DNA of 64,000 nucleotides from Comamonadaceae bacterium OS-4 (lineage in GTDB: Bacteria; Pseudomonadota; Gammaproteobacteria; Burkholderiales; Burkholderiaceae_C), in the NCBI GenBank assembly GCA_027924025.1, contig AP026970.1, forward strand, positions 310,001 through 374,000. The letters run 5' to 3'. Under the pieces are notes generated by a model, which was given only the letters and a program-made list of their open reading frames with translations, ran no database searches and had not been told where the DNA came from. A program made the position numbers and the translations under genes. Below, in pieces: positions 53,300-63,999 of this stretch (positions are counted from its first letter, which is position 1; each line of letters begins with the position of its first letter).

Positions 53300-53830
53300 A
53301 TGGCTGAACTTGCCACCATCGCGAGGCCCTATGCCGAAGCTTTGTTCAAGGCTACGCAAGCGGACTTGAGCGCTGCAGCTGTGTGGCTGGACGAACTTGC
53401 TGAAGTTGCGCAAAACAGCCAACTCCAGCAATTCGCCGGCAACCCCAATAGCTCCAACAACCAGGTCTTTGACTTGGTTGCAGGTGTTATCAAGGCTGCA
53501 CTGCCTGAGCAGGGAAAGAACTTCCTCCGCACTGTGATCGATAACGGACGCCTCGCCGCGTTGCCGGAAATCGCAGCCCAGTTCCGTGCACTGAAGAACG
53601 CCCAAGGCGGCTTTTCTGATGCCGTTGTGTACAGCGCCTTCCCGATCGATGCAGCTGCATTGGCGGAAGTCGCCGCTTCTCTCGAGAAGCGTTTCGGCCG
53701 CAAACTCAACCTTTCCGTTGAGTTGGACGCTGAATTGATCGGCGGTATCCGCGTGGTGGTGGGTGACGAAGTTCTTGACACATCCGTCAAGGCCCGTCTG
53801 GAACAAATGAAAGTGGCTCTTTCAGCGTAA
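53300..53830 (+). CDS. atpH: ATP synthase subunit delta
   Basis: 176 residues beginning [19 protein letters not shown], the delta signature, and ending [23 protein letters not shown]. Caps F1 and joins the peripheral stalk. Starts 10 bp after atpF. Confidence 0.97.
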   Translation: MAELATIARPYAEALFKATQADLSAAAVWLDELAEVAQNSQLQQFAGNPNSSNNQVFDLVAGVIKAALPEQGKNFLRTVIDNGRLAALPEIAAQFRALKNAQGGFSDAVVYSAFPIDAAALAEVAASLEKRFGRKLNLSVELDAELIGGIRVVVGDEVLDTSVKARLEQMKVALSA

Positions 53831-53878
53831 GGCCTGGCCTTTCGCTGACAGCCCAACCAAAGAAAGAAGGAAAGAGTC

Positions 53879-55432
53879 ATGCAACTCAATCCCGCAGAAA
53901 TTTCTGAATTGATCAAGAGCCGCATTGACGGTTTGTCCGCGAGCGCAGACATCCGCAACCAGGGTACCGTGGTCTCTGTGACCGACGGTATCTGCCGCAT
54001 TCACGGTCTGTCCGACGTGATGCAGGGCGAAATGTTGGAATTCCCCGCTGGTAGCGATGGCTTGCCCACCTACGGCTTGGCACTGAACCTGGAACGTGAT
54101 TCCGTGGGTTCCGTGATCTTGGGTGAGTACGAGCACATCTCCGAAGGCGACACTGTGAAGTGCACAGGCCGTATCTTGGAAGTGCCCGTGGGTCCCGAGT
54201 TGCGTGGCCGCGTGGTCAACGCGCTGGGTCAGCCTATCGACGGCAAAGGCCCGATCAACGCCAAAATGACTGACGTGATCGAAAAGGTGGCACCTGGTGT
54301 GATCGCCCGCGAATCCGTGAGCCAGCCAATGCAGACCGGCCTGAAGTCTATCGACTCCATGGTCCCCGTCGGCCGTGGTCAGCGTGAATTGATCATTGGT
54401 GACCGTCAGACCGGCAAGACTGCCGTGGCTATTGACGCGATCATCAACCAGAAGGGTCAGAACATGACCTGCGTGTACGTTGCGATCGGTCAGAAGGCTT
54501 CTTCTGTCAAGAACGTGGTGCGCGCTCTGGAACAAGCCGGTGCCATGGAGTACACCATCGTGGTGGCTGCAACCGCCTCTGAATCTGCAGCGATGCAATA
54601 CGTGTCTGCCTACTCTGGCTGCACCATGGGCGAGTACTTCCGTGACCGTGGCGAAGACGCTTTGATCGTGTATGACGACTTGTCCAAGCAAGCTGTGGCC
54701 TATCGCCAAGTTTCCTTGCTGTTGCGTCGTCCACCAGGACGCGAAGCTTACCCTGGCGACGTGTTCTATCTCCACAGCCGTTTGCTGGAACGCGCTGCTC
54801 GCGTGAATGCCGACTACGTGGAAGCTTTCACCAAGGGCGCCGTGAAGGGCAAGACCGGTTCCTTGACCGCGTTGCCAATCATCGAAACCCAAGCGGGTGA
54901 CGTGTCTGCCTTCGTTCCTACCAACGTGATTTCCATCACGGACGGTCAGATCTTCTTGGAAACCTCGTTGTTCAACGCTGGTATCCGCCCCGCTATCAAC
55001 GCCGGTATCTCCGTGTCCCGCGTCGGTGGTGCAGCGCAAACCAAGTTGGTGAAGAACCTGTCCGGTGGTATCCGTACCGACTTGGCCCAGTACCGTGAAT
55101 TGGCTGCGTTCGCGCAGTTCGCTTCCGACCTGGACGAAGCGACCCGTAAGCAGTTGGACCGTGGTGCCCGCGTGACTGAATTGCTGAAGCAAGCCCAGTA
55201 CAGCCCCCTGACCATCAGCTTGATGGGCGCTACGCTGTTTGCCGTGAACAAGGGTTTCATGGACGACATCGAAGTCAAGAAGGTGCTGGCGTTCGAACAC
55301 GGCTTGCATGCTTTCCTGAAGGACAAGCACGCTGCCCTGTTGGCCAAGCTGGAAGCAGACAAGGCCATGGACAAGGATGCTGAAGCTGAGTTGAACGCCG
55401 CAATTGCTGCGTTCAAGAAGTCTTTCGCCTAA
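53879..55432 (+). CDS. atpA: ATP synthase subunit alpha
   Basis: 517 residues. Walker [28 protein letters not shown] and the ATPase alpha signature [17 protein letters not shown] are intact. Non-catalytic nucleotide subunit of F1. Confidence 0.98.
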   Translation: MQLNPAEISELIKSRIDGLSASADIRNQGTVVSVTDGICRIHGLSDVMQGEMLEFPAGSDGLPTYGLALNLERDSVGSVILGEYEHISEGDTVKCTGRILEVPVGPELRGRVVNALGQPIDGKGPINAKMTDVIEKVAPGVIARESVSQPMQTGLKSIDSMVPVGRGQRELIIGDRQTGKTAVAIDAIINQKGQNMTCVYVAIGQKASSVKNVVRALEQAGAMEYTIVVAATASESAAMQYVSAYSGCTMGEYFRDRGEDALIVYDDLSKQAVAYRQVSLLLRRPPGREAYPGDVFYLHSRLLERAARVNADYVEAFTKGAVKGKTGSLTALPIIETQAGDVSAFVPTNVISITDGQIFLETSLFNAGIRPAINAGISVSRVGGAAQTKLVKNLSGGIRTDLAQYRELAAFAQFASDLDEATRKQLDRGARVTELLKQAQYSPLTISLMGATLFAVNKGFMDDIEVKKVLAFEHGLHAFLKDKHAALLAKLEADKAMDKDAEAELNAAIAAFKKSFA

Positions 55433-55461
55433 TTCCGACCTGATGACCCAAGGAGCCTTGT

Positions 55462-56340
55462 ATGGCAGCAGGTAAGGAAATACGCGGCAAGATCAAATCG
55501 GTGGAAAACACCAAGAAGATCACCAAGGCCATGGAAATGGTGGCCGCATCCAAAATGCGCAAAGCGCAGGACCGGATGCGGGCTGCCCGTCCGTATAGCG
55601 ACAAGATTCGCAATATTGCTACCAACCTCGGCAAGGCCAATCCGGAATACACGCACGCATTCATGCAGACCAACGACGCAAAGACCTCCGGGTTTATCGT
55701 TGTCACCACAGACAAGGGTCTGTGCGGTGGTATGAACACCAACGTGCTGCGTTCCGTAACCGGCAAGCTGCGTGATTTGCAAGCTGCAGGCGTTTCGGCG
55801 CAAGCAGTGGCAATCGGTAACAAGGGCTTGGGTTTCTTGAACCGTGTGGGCGCCAAAGTGGTTTCGCACGCAACCCAGTTGGGCGATACGCCCCACCTCG
55901 ACAAGCTGATCGGGCCTGTCAAGGTTTTGCTGGACGCGTATGTCAAGGGTGAAGTGAATGCGGTGTACCTGTGCTACACCAAGTTCATCAACACCATGAA
56001 GCAGGAACCCGTGGTTCAGCAGTTGTTGCCTCTGTCTGCAGCGCAGATGGAAGCTGAATCTCAAGCCAGTGGTTCCCACCACGCTTGGGATTACATCTAC
56101 GAACCCGATGCGCAAGCGGTGATTGACGATCTGTTGACCCGTTACGTCGAGGCACTGGTGTACCAGGCCGTGGCCGAAAACATGGCGTCCGAGCAATCGG
56201 CGCGCATGGTGGCCATGAAGGCTGCGACGGACAACGCTGGAAGCGTGATTGGTGAATTGAAGCTGGTCTACAACAAGACCCGCCAAGCCGCCATTACCAA
56301 AGAGTTGTCGGAAATCGTGGCCGGTGCCGCGGCGGTGTAA
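55462..56340 (+). CDS. atpG: ATP synthase subunit gamma
   Basis: 292 residues with N-terminal [20 protein letters not shown] and C-terminal [19 protein letters not shown], the two coiled-coil arms of the rotor shaft. Starts 29 bp after atpA. Confidence 0.98.
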   Translation: MAAGKEIRGKIKSVENTKKITKAMEMVAASKMRKAQDRMRAARPYSDKIRNIATNLGKANPEYTHAFMQTNDAKTSGFIVVTTDKGLCGGMNTNVLRSVTGKLRDLQAAGVSAQAVAIGNKGLGFLNRVGAKVVSHATQLGDTPHLDKLIGPVKVLLDAYVKGEVNAVYLCYTKFINTMKQEPVVQQLLPLSAAQMEAESQASGSHHAWDYIYEPDAQAVIDDLLTRYVEALVYQAVAENMASEQSARMVAMKAATDNAGSVIGELKLVYNKTRQAAITKELSEIVAGAAAV

Positions 56341-56383
56341 ACCGTACCGCACGGAAGCATCCGAGTTTTTGTTAAAGATTTAA

Positions 56384-57814
<1,431 letters not shown>

Positions 57815-57817
57815 GTC

Positions 57818-58234
57818 ATGAACACCATCCACGTTGATGTGGTCAGTGCAGAAGAGTCCATCTTCTCCGGTGAAGCCGTCTTCGTGGCGCTTCCCGGTGA
57901 GGCTGGCGAGCTGGGCATCAAGCCCCGCCACACGCCCCTGATCACGCGCATCAAGCCCGGCTCGGTGCGCATTCAAAAAGCCGATGGCAGCGAAGAGTTT
58001 GTGTTCGTAGCCGGCGGCCTGTTGGAAGTGCAGCCTAACTGCGTAACCGTGTTGTCTGACACTGCCATTCGCGGCAAAGACCTGGATGAGGAAAAATCCA
58101 ATGCTGCCAAGGCGGCTGCGGAAGAAGCCTTGAAGAATGCCAAGAGCGAAATTGACATTGCCCGTATCCAGTCAGAAATCGCGGTCATGGCCGCTGAGAT
58201 TTCGGCAGCACGCAAGTTCTTGAAGAAGAAATAA
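57818..58234 (+). CDS. atpC: ATP synthase subunit epsilon
   Basis: 138 residues: N-terminal beta sandwich ([20 protein letters not shown]) and C-terminal helical hairpin. Inhibitory rotor subunit. Last gene of the atp operon, 3 bp after atpD, followed by a terminator. Confidence 0.97.
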   Translation: MNTIHVDVVSAEESIFSGEAVFVALPGEAGELGIKPRHTPLITRIKPGSVRIQKADGSEEFVFVAGGLLEVQPNCVTVLSDTAIRGKDLDEEKSNAAKAAAEEALKNAKSEIDIARIQSEIAVMAAEISAARKFLKKK

Positions 58235-58251
58235 GCGCTGTTGCTTGATGG

Positions 58252-58277
58252 AAAGCCACCTTCGGGTGGCTTTTTTT
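58252..58277 (+). terminator. rho-independent terminator of the atp operon
   Basis: AAAGCCACC (58252-58260), loop TTCG, GGTGGC (58265-58270), then seven Ts. Ends the atp transcript 17 bp after atpC. Confidence 0.92.
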
Positions 58278-58292
58278 ATTGTCTGCGAATCC

Positions 58293-58808
58293 CTACTGAA
58301 GCGTAGGAATGTCGCTGATCTCGTTCGTCAGATTTGCGCCAGGGGATGGCGGGAAGTGCTCTGCCAGTAAGATCGACATCGCATCCAGAAGCTCCAGCAT
58401 ACCTGCCTCAATATCGCTGGATCGCACATGCTGGGTCATTCGTGACAGCATGGTTTCCCACTGAGCAGCGTCGATTGCCTGTCGTACAGCGCGGTCGAAT
58501 ACCAGTTCTACGGAGCGTTCGGCCAGACAGAGATAGATGAGCAGTCCATTGTTGGCGTCGGTATCCCAAATGCCTTTGGATGCGAACAGGTCCTTCGCAC
58601 GCAACTGGAGAAGCGACGAGATATCTTGCTTTCGCCACAGGTAGGAAGTTGGCAAAGAACTTTCTATATGCAGGCAAACCTCCGCGCTGTGTCCTTGCTC
58701 GCAACGCCTAATTCCTTCGGCCAAACGTTCAACAATCCCGTGTGGAAGCCGAAGGGCAGCGTCGTCAAGCCAGCGGTGCCGAATCCATCGAACCCATCGG
58801 TTTTCCAT
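58293..58808 (-). CDS. TPM-domain protein, cytoplasmic-looking
   Basis: 171 residues of the TPM (DUF477) family without a signal peptide. WLWKQ-like YLWRKQDISSLLQLRAKDLFA, DANNGLLIYLCLAERSVELVFDR and ISxQxW-type WETMLSRMTQHV align with other TPM domains. Pairs with the secreted TPM protein next door; function unknown. The ATG at 58808 has GGAGG before it and overlaps the upstream stop by one base (TAATG). Confidence 0.8.
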   Translation of the reverse strand: MENRWVRWIRHRWLDDAALRLPHGIVERLAEGIRRCEQGHSAEVCLHIESSLPTSYLWRKQDISSLLQLRAKDLFASKGIWDTDANNGLLIYLCLAERSVELVFDRAVRQAIDAAQWETMLSRMTQHVRSSDIEAGMLELLDAMSILLAEHFPPSPGANLTNEISDIPTLQ

Positions 58809-59725
58809 TACCAACCTCCAGAGGCGCCACCGCCTCCAAAATTGCCACCGCCTCCCGATCTGAAGTTGCCTCCAGAAGTGCCTCCCGAGTCGTGTCCGAA
58901 GGTCGAGCCATTGCCGAAGGTCACTCCCGATGAATGGTGGCCCACTGACCTCGCACTACCGCGGCTCATCATGAGTGAAAGCACAAAGCCCACCACGCCT
59001 GCGAGTACACAAGCCCACCCCCAATGGGTGACATAGAACACCAGAGCACCTGATGCAACGCCGACAACTGCAGAACCCCAGCGAGCACCCAAGGCCTGCC
59101 GTGCCATTGCGCCCCCGATGGCAGCAGCAAAAAAGACAAACACGCCGAGCTCTATCCAATTGACGCCAAGGGCATCCCTTCCTGACTCAGTTTGATTGCC
59201 CGGGCTAGGGAGGCCCTCAGCTTTGATCAAAGATGCCAAAGCCGCTATGCCGTTGTGCAGACCGCCGGAGTAGTCGCCAGCCGCAAAACGCGGAGCCATT
59301 TGCTGCTGGATCACACGCCCGGCCATCACGTCGGGGATAGCGCCTTCCAGGGCCTTGGCCACTTCAATGCGGATTCGCCGGTCATCCTTGGCTACGAGTA
59401 CCAAAACACCGTCGCCTTCTAGCTTTCGACCGACTTTCCATTCATTGGCGACCCTGTTCGCCAACGCCGCAATGTCCTCGCCGCCGCTGCTGGGAAGCAG
59501 CCAGACCACCAGCTGGCTCCCGGTATCCGCCTCGATTCCAGCCAGTTGCGCTTCAATCTGACGGACCTCTTCGGTTTGCAAGGTGCCGCTGGTATCTGTG
59601 ACGCGGGCCTGGAGTGCGGGAATAGCGATCACATTCGCTGCATGCGACAAAGGCACTATGGCCAACGCCATCAGACCTACAAGCACGGCCAAGAGCCCGC
59701 GCAACCATCGGATCCGCAGTGCCAT
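58808..59725 (-). CDS. TPM-domain membrane protein, YgcG type
   Basis: 305 residues. Signal peptide about 1-29 (ending SHAA), extracytoplasmic TPM domain (about 35-165) with VTDTSGTLQTEEV, GDGVLVLVAKDDRRIRIEVA and the conserved GLEGAIPD-like ALEGAIPDVMAG, then two membrane helices (about 195-240) and a Gly/Ser-rich tail ending GGASGGW. This layout equals E. coli YgcG. Role unknown, associated with LemA. Confidence 0.85.
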   Translation of the reverse strand: MALRIRWLRGLLAVLVGLMALAIVPLSHAANVIAIPALQARVTDTSGTLQTEEVRQIEAQLAGIEADTGSQLVVWLLPSSGGEDIAALANRVANEWKVGRKLEGDGVLVLVAKDDRRIRIEVAKALEGAIPDVMAGRVIQQQMAPRFAAGDYSGGLHNGIAALASLIKAEGLPSPGNQTESGRDALGVNWIELGVFVFFAAAIGGAMARQALGARWGSAVVGVASGALVFYVTHWGWACVLAGVVGFVLSLMMSRGSARSVGHHSSGVTFGNGSTFGHDSGGTSGGNFRSGGGGNFGGGGASGGW

Positions 59726-59726
59726 G

Positions 59727-60359
59727 CTATTTCTTCTCGAAGTCCACGGTCGGCGGCGCCGTGATCGCTGCTTCATTCGCAACCGCAAAGGTTGGCTTGG
59801 GCTGATAACCCAATGCGGAGGCTGTCAGGTTGCTGGGAAAGCTACGCGCCAAAATGTTGTAGTCCTGCACACTTTGGATGTAGCGATTGCGGGCCACGGT
59901 GATGCGATTCTCGGTGCCCTCCAGCTGGACACGCAGATCACTGAAGCCTTGGTTTGCCTTCAAGTTGGGATACTGCTCGCTCACCACCAGCAGTCGGCTC
60001 AAAGCTCCACCCAACTCGCCCTGTGCCTTTTGAAACTTGGAAAACGCCTCCGGGTTATTCAAGGTCTCAGGAGTCACTTGCATGCTGGTTGCCTTGGCCC
60101 GCGCCTCCACCACTTTGGTAAGGGTGTCCTGCTCGAAAGCGGCTTCCCCCTTAACGGTGGCCACGATGTTGGGCACCAGGTCAGCGCGCCGCTGGTATTG
60201 GTTGAGCACTTCGCTCCACGCAGCCTTGGACTGCTCATCCAGGCGCTGAAACTCGTTGTACCCACAGCCTGACAAAATAGACGCGAGCCCGAGTGCTGCT
60301 GCATACGAAATGAACCGCGCCACTAACTTCCCCGCGTGGCCTGTGTCTTGATACACCAT
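59727..60359 (-). CDS. lemA: LemA family lipoprotein
   Basis: 210 residues. Lipobox ILSGCGYNE (Cys32) after a hydrophobic stretch makes it a probable lipoprotein. LemA signatures QYQRRADLVPNIVATVKG, ENRITVARNRYIQSVQDYN and FPSNLTASALGY are present. LemA proteins with TPM partners are widespread, function unclear. The three genes form one unit with 1-2 bp spacing. Confidence 0.9.
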   Translation of the reverse strand: MVYQDTGHAGKLVARFISYAAALGLASILSGCGYNEFQRLDEQSKAAWSEVLNQYQRRADLVPNIVATVKGEAAFEQDTLTKVVEARAKATSMQVTPETLNNPEAFSKFQKAQGELGGALSRLLVVSEQYPNLKANQGFSDLRVQLEGTENRITVARNRYIQSVQDYNILARSFPSNLTASALGYQPKPTFAVANEAAITAPPTVDFEKK

Positions 60360-60439
60360 GATAAAACTCCTGAACTGAAGCGCTCATCCTACTGTCCCCT
60401 GTGACATCAGGACCATGACAGATACGCGAGAATGTGAAT

Positions 60440-60895
60440 ATGCCCAAAAACCCCGCAAAAATGCACGCCGCCATGGGCGGAACGCCTGATGAAATTGAAG
60501 CCGCTTTTTATGAAGCGATGCAGCTGGGAGACATCGACAAGCTCATGGCCTGCTGGGCTGACGAAGATGACATCGCGTGCATTCACCCCGGGGGCGCACG
60601 ACTGATCGGCGTGGGTGCCATTCGTGCCGCATTTGAGGCGATGTTCGCCCATGGCGGGGCGATCCATGTGAAGCCGGACCATATCCGCCGGGTGGAGTCT
60701 CTGGCGAGCGCGGTTCATCATGTGTTGGAAACGGTGGAGATCCTCACGCCTGAAGGCCCAAGCCACGCACACGTCGTTGCCACCAATGTGTACCACAAGA
60801 CCCCGCAAGGTTGGCGGCTGGTCGTACACCACGCGAGCCCGGGGAGCCCTGAAGATGATGCCCATCACCCCCAAGCGCCCCAGGTTCTCCATTGA
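60440..60895 (+). CDS. NTF2-like (SnoaL-type) protein
   Basis: 151 residues with a cystatin-like cone fold expected from MQLGDIDKLMACWADEDDI, HPGGARLIGVGAIRAAFEAM and GWRLVVHHASP. This family includes enzymes, binding proteins and structural domains; the function is not readable. An in-frame GTG two codons earlier is an alternative start. Divergent from lemA, 17 bp before the YheT-type gene. Confidence 0.8.
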   Translation: MPKNPAKMHAAMGGTPDEIEAAFYEAMQLGDIDKLMACWADEDDIACIHPGGARLIGVGAIRAAFEAMFAHGGAIHVKPDHIRRVESLASAVHHVLETVEILTPEGPSHAHVVATNVYHKTPQGWRLVVHHASPGSPEDDAHHPQAPQVLH

Positions 60896-60912
60896 ATAGC
60901 GGCAACACGCCC

Positions 60913-61926
60913 ATGAAAAAAGCGCCAAGCGCTATGAATTATGTAGCGCCCTCTTGGCTGCCCGGGGGCAATCTCCAGACCATATGGCCGGCCCTGTACT
61001 CGCGGCGCGTGTTTGGTCCGCATCCTGAATACCGGCGGGAGCGCTGGAGTACCCCCGACCATGACTTTGTAGATGTGGATTGGCTGGTGGCACCAGCGCC
61101 CGCAGATCGCCCACTCCTGGTGCTGTTTCACGGGCTCGAGGGGAGTTCGCGCAGCCATTACTCCGAAGCATTCGCCGACTATGCCCGCGCTCAGGGCTAT
61201 GCCTACGCCGTGCCCCATTTTCGGGGCTGTAGCGGCGAGTTGAATCTGGCGCCACGTGCCTACCACTCCGGGGACTATGAAGAAATAGGCTGGATCCTCG
61301 ACCAGTTCCGCCAATGCCATCAGGGCCCCATCATCGCCGCCGGCGTGTCCTTGGGCGGCAACGCGCTGCTGCGTTGGGCAGAGGAGGCCGGAGACACCGC
61401 AGGCCGAACAGCCCAAGCTGTTGCGGCCGTATGTTCACCCATCGACCTAGCCGCGGGTGGCTACGCCATCGGCCGCGGCTTCAATCGGTGGGTGTATACC
61501 CGCATGTTTTTAAATACGATGGTCCCGAAGGCGCTGCAAAAGTTGGCCCAGTTCCCCGGCTTGTTTGATGGCGACGCCTTGCGCGCAGCCAAAGACCTCT
61601 ACGAGTTTGACAATCTCTTTACCGCGCCTCTCCACGGCTTCAGTAGTACCGAAGATTATTGGGCCCGTGGTTCCGCCAAGCCGCACTTGTCCCGCATTCG
61701 AATACCCGCACTGGTTGTCAATGCCCGCAATGATCCCTTTGTGCCCGCGTGGAGTCTTCCGTCGCAGGCTGATGTAGGCGACTGGGTGACCTTGTGGCAA
61801 CCAGCCCACGGGGGCCACGTCGGCTTCCCACACGGAAACGTGCCGGGCCATGTGCGCACCATGCCAGAGGCAGTGGGCAACTGGCTCGCGTCCGCATTGC
61901 CTACCGGAGCGCACGCCCATGGATGA
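60913..61926 (+). CDS. alpha/beta hydrolase, YheT type
   Basis: 337 residues. Nucleophile Ser in GVSLGGNALLRW, acid Asp in NARNDPFVP, base His in HGGHVGFPHG; WLPGGNLQTIWPALY at the N terminus is the YheT family mark. Frame extends to a TTG at 60892, but ATG 60913 or the inner ATG 60934 (MNYVAPSWLPGG) fits better. The first codons overlap a possible repeat copy. Its end overlaps the next gene by 8 bp. Confidence 0.85.
   Translation: MKKAPSAMNYVAPSWLPGGNLQTIWPALYSRRVFGPHPEYRRERWSTPDHDFVDVDWLVAPAPADRPLLVLFHGLEGSSRSHYSEAFADYARAQGYAYAVPHFRGCSGELNLAPRAYHSGDYEEIGWILDQFRQCHQGPIIAAGVSLGGNALLRWAEEAGDTAGRTAQAVAAVCSPIDLAAGGYAIGRGFNRWVYTRMFLNTMVPKALQKLAQFPGLFDGDALRAAKDLYEFDNLFTAPLHGFSSTEDYWARGSAKPHLSRIRIPALVVNARNDPFVPAWSLPSQADVGDWVTLWQPAHGGHVGFPHGNVPGHVRTMPEAVGNWLASALPTGAHAHG
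60918..60950 (-). repeat. degenerate palindromic repeat at the YheT gene start, copy H
   Basis: On the minus strand GCGCTACATAATTCATAGC then GCTTGGCGC and six Ts, matching the core TTGCTAT-N7-ATAGC-N4-GGCGC with mismatches. It lies in the first codons of the hydrolase gene. Confidence 0.35.
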
Positions 61927-62455
61927 CATCGTGAAACAAGCCATGGCCAAGTGGCCCAACGTGCCTGACTGTTATGGCTGGCTGGGGTTGGATGGCCGTG
62001 GCGATTGGTACCTGCGGGACGACGCCGCACAGGCTAGTGGAGACTTTGCATCCCCTATTTTGGAAGCGCGAGGTAGCCGCCTACAGCATGAAAAATTGAT
62101 CGACTTTATCCAACGAAACTACGCCGCCGATGCATCGGGTTGCTGGTACTTTCAGAATGGGCCGCAGCGGGTGTATGTCGAGCTGATGCACACCCCGTGG
62201 ATCTGGCGCATTCAACCTGACGGACAGGTTCGTGCCCACACGGGAGCCCTCGTGTCTGTGCTCGAAAGCTTTATCGACGAGCAAGGCTTGCTATACCTCC
62301 AAACCACCTTGGGCATTGGCTTGGTTCACACTGCGGATATGGCCCAGGCCGCCGTTCATGTAGAGCAGGGTGTGTGGGTGCCCAGTGACATCACCAGTGA
62401 GTGGTTAGCGGCGCATTTCAGGTTTGTGCGCAGTCCGCTTGCTAGTCACACCTGA
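61919..62455 (+). CDS. DUF2946-family protein
   Basis: 178 residues, soluble. DIVKQAMAKWPNVPDCYGWLGLDGRGDW, GSRLQHEKLIDFIQRNYA and GCWYFQNGPQRVYVEL are the family landmarks, from memory of Burkholderiales annotations. Rich in Trp and acidic residues; no catalytic motif. ATG overlaps the end of the hydrolase gene, so the two are probably cotranscribed. Confidence 0.7.
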   Translation: MDDIVKQAMAKWPNVPDCYGWLGLDGRGDWYLRDDAAQASGDFASPILEARGSRLQHEKLIDFIQRNYAADASGCWYFQNGPQRVYVELMHTPWIWRIQPDGQVRAHTGALVSVLESFIDEQGLLYLQTTLGIGLVHTADMAQAAVHVEQGVWVPSDITSEWLAAHFRFVRSPLASHT

Positions 62456-62461
62456 TTTGAG

Positions 62462-62519
62462 TGTTGCTATCAAATATATAGCGATAAGTGCAAGTGATAT
62501 AGGCGCTAGAAACAAAAAA
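62462..62519 (+). repeat. palindromic repeat, copy G
   Basis: TGTTGCTATCAAATATATAGC then AAGTGCAAG and GGCGCTAGAA, in the gap between the convergent DUF2946 and cytochrome genes, directly before a terminator. Confidence 0.6.
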
Positions 62520-62541
62520 GCCGACTGGTGTCGGCTTTTTT
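62514..62541. terminator. bidirectional rho-independent terminator
   Basis: AAAAAAGCCGA (62514-62524), loop CTGGTG, TCGGCTTTTTT (62531-62541). A-run on one side and T-run on the other serve both convergent genes. Confidence 0.88.
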
Positions 62542-62555
62542 GATGGGACGAAAGA

Positions 62556-63080
62556 TTATTTCGCTGCTGGCTCAGGCTTCTTGGGCTCGTCGAACTTGCC
62601 GCCGCCCGCGTTAGCCATGAACACCACAGCACGCCCGATTTCGTAGTCAGAGAAGTCTCCACCGGCTTGGGCACCCATGGCGCCTTTGCCCTTGAGGGCG
62701 GAGTTGTAAAGTGCGTCAAAGCCTGTCTTGACGCGTGCGCCCCAAGCACCTGCATCGCCAAACTTGGGCGCGCCAGCTGCGCCCACCGCATGGCAAGCCG
62801 CGCACTGGGCTTTGTAGACTTCTTCGCCGGTTTTCATCTCGCGGTTGGCATCGCGAATCTCTACCATGCCGACCTTCTGGATGCGCTCGGCCGTTGCCTT
62901 CTCTGCATTCACAGAGCCTGCTGCTGGCTTGTTCGCGGAGGTCACGTAATTCACCAAACCAATGATCACGAAGATCGGAATGACAAACGAGAAAAACGCC
63001 GCCAACAGCAATTGCTTGGGGGTTTTGACGGGGCCCGTGTGGTCTTCTTCGTGCGCAGTTGCTTGGCTGTTGTCGCTCAT
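62556..63080 (-). CDS. membrane-anchored cytochrome c, c5 type
   Basis: 174 residues. One N-terminal membrane helix (about 25-45) anchors a periplasmic domain with the heme motif CAACH and a distal Met (about GAMGAQAGG), giving a single-heme class I cytochrome with c5-like features. ATG at 63080 has GAGGA upstream; an in-frame TTG lies four codons earlier. A perfect minus-strand TATAAT (63122-63127) marks its promoter. Likely electron carrier to a terminal oxidase. Confidence 0.9.
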   Translation of the reverse strand: MSDNSQATAHEEDHTGPVKTPKQLLLAAFFSFVIPIFVIIGLVNYVTSANKPAAGSVNAEKATAERIQKVGMVEIRDANREMKTGEEVYKAQCAACHAVGAAGAPKFGDAGAWGARVKTGFDALYNSALKGKGAMGAQAGGDFSDYEIGRAVVFMANAGGGKFDEPKKPEPAAK

Positions 63081-63150
63081 GGGTGTCCTCAAATTAATCG
63101 GGGGCTTTCAAACAGCTAGCAATTATAGCGGCCGGCCTTCTGAAACCACC

Positions 63151-63156
63151 TACAAT
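63151..63156 (+). promoter_or_regulatory. -10 box for tRNA-Arg
   Basis: TACAAT at 63151-63156, 12 bp before the tRNA gene; no clear -35. It diverges from the cytochrome promoter (63122-63127). Confidence 0.4.
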
Positions 63157-63168
63157 CCATGTACTCTT

Positions 63169-63244
63169 GCGGCTGTAGCTCAGTGGATAGAGTATTGGCC
63201 TCCGAAGCCAAGGGTCGTGGGTTCGATCCCCGCCAGCCGCACCA
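63169..63244 (+). tRNA. tRNA-Arg (anticodon CCG)
   Basis: 76 nt with encoded CCA. Acceptor stem GCGGCTG (63169-63175) / CAGCCGC (63234-63240); anticodon stem TTGGC/GCCAA around the loop CTCCGAA; T-arm GTGGGTTCGATCCCCGC. Reads CGG codons. No integrase gene or duplicated 3' end is visible nearby. Confidence 0.96.
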
Positions 63245-63318
63245 CTTTCAGGATTCAAAAACACGCTTTTTTGAACTCCGCGTTCCCCAAAGTGCCGCCA
63301 CGATCGGTGTCACTTCAG

Positions 63319-63999
63319 TCAGATGGCAAGGCTATCTGCCCACACCAACGCTTCCATGTGCGCGATGTTGACTTGCTTCAAGGTGAAGGGAAGTCTCGCA
63401 AATGCGTGACTAAACTCCGTCTCCTGGTCCGACTCACACGCGCAGACCAAGGCCAGCAGGTCGCCGAAAACGCCGCCGCCTGTGAGTAGGGTTTCCGCCA
63501 CGCTTTCGTCCAGAGCCAGTTGCGTCACCAGCTCCGGCATCGGCCTACCCAGTAGCGTGTCCAGCTGCGACAGCAGGCCTACCAAAAATGCAGAGTCAGC
63601 ACTCTCCACGCCACTTTGCTGGAGCGCGAGCAGCTCCATCATGCGGCCACGAACGACAGCCGCCGTGCCCGGAATGCTGGCATGTGCACTGGTGTTGGTG
63701 AGCACGAGGGCCGACCAGCGAACCAGCCGCTCATAGCCGATCAACATCACGGCCTGCCGCAATGACGTGACCTTTTGAGGCAAGCCGGTACTGGCTGCGT
63801 TGATGATTCGCAGCAAACTCACGCCAAGCCCCGCATCCTTTTTGAGGGTGGTTTCTACTTGGTCCAGCTCTGCGCCGGATCTGAGCAGTTGAAAGAGGTG
63901 TATGGCGCTGGCCTGCGCGGGGGTCAGCACTTTGGATTGGGTGGTCTCCGGCACGGAGAGCCAATAGCCTTGGAATTCAGTGACACCCAAAGCAAGCAT
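63319..63999 (-). CDS. HDOD-domain signalling protein, 5' end outside the window
   Basis: C-terminal 226 residues; the gene runs off the right edge. The opening residues GVTEFQGYWLSVP resemble the end of an EAL domain, and the rest is an HDOD domain (ACLLRIINAA-like VSLLRIINAASTGL, LRQAVMLIGYERLVRW). EAL-HDOD proteins (CdgJ/YuxH type) link cyclic-di-GMP or protein signals to motility; the EAL part is not visible. Convergent with tRNA-Arg. Confidence 0.75.
   Translation of the reverse strand: MLALGVTEFQGYWLSVPETTQSKVLTPAQASAIHLFQLLRSGAELDQVETTLKKDAGLGVSLLRIINAASTGLPQKVTSLRQAVMLIGYERLVRWSALVLTNTSAHASIPGTAAVVRGRMMELLALQQSGVESADSAFLVGLLSQLDTLLGRPMPELVTQLALDESVAETLLTGGGVFGDLLALVCACESDQETEFSHAFARLPFTLKQVNIAHMEALVWADSLAI

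Noticed and set aside
53822..55330. 502-residue antisense frame over atpA
   Set aside because: Shadow of atpA codon bias; no ribosome binding site or recognisable motif.
63169..63244. tRNA-Arg as an integration site of a mobile element
   Set aside because: No integrase, no duplicated tRNA 3' end and no atypical genes beside it.
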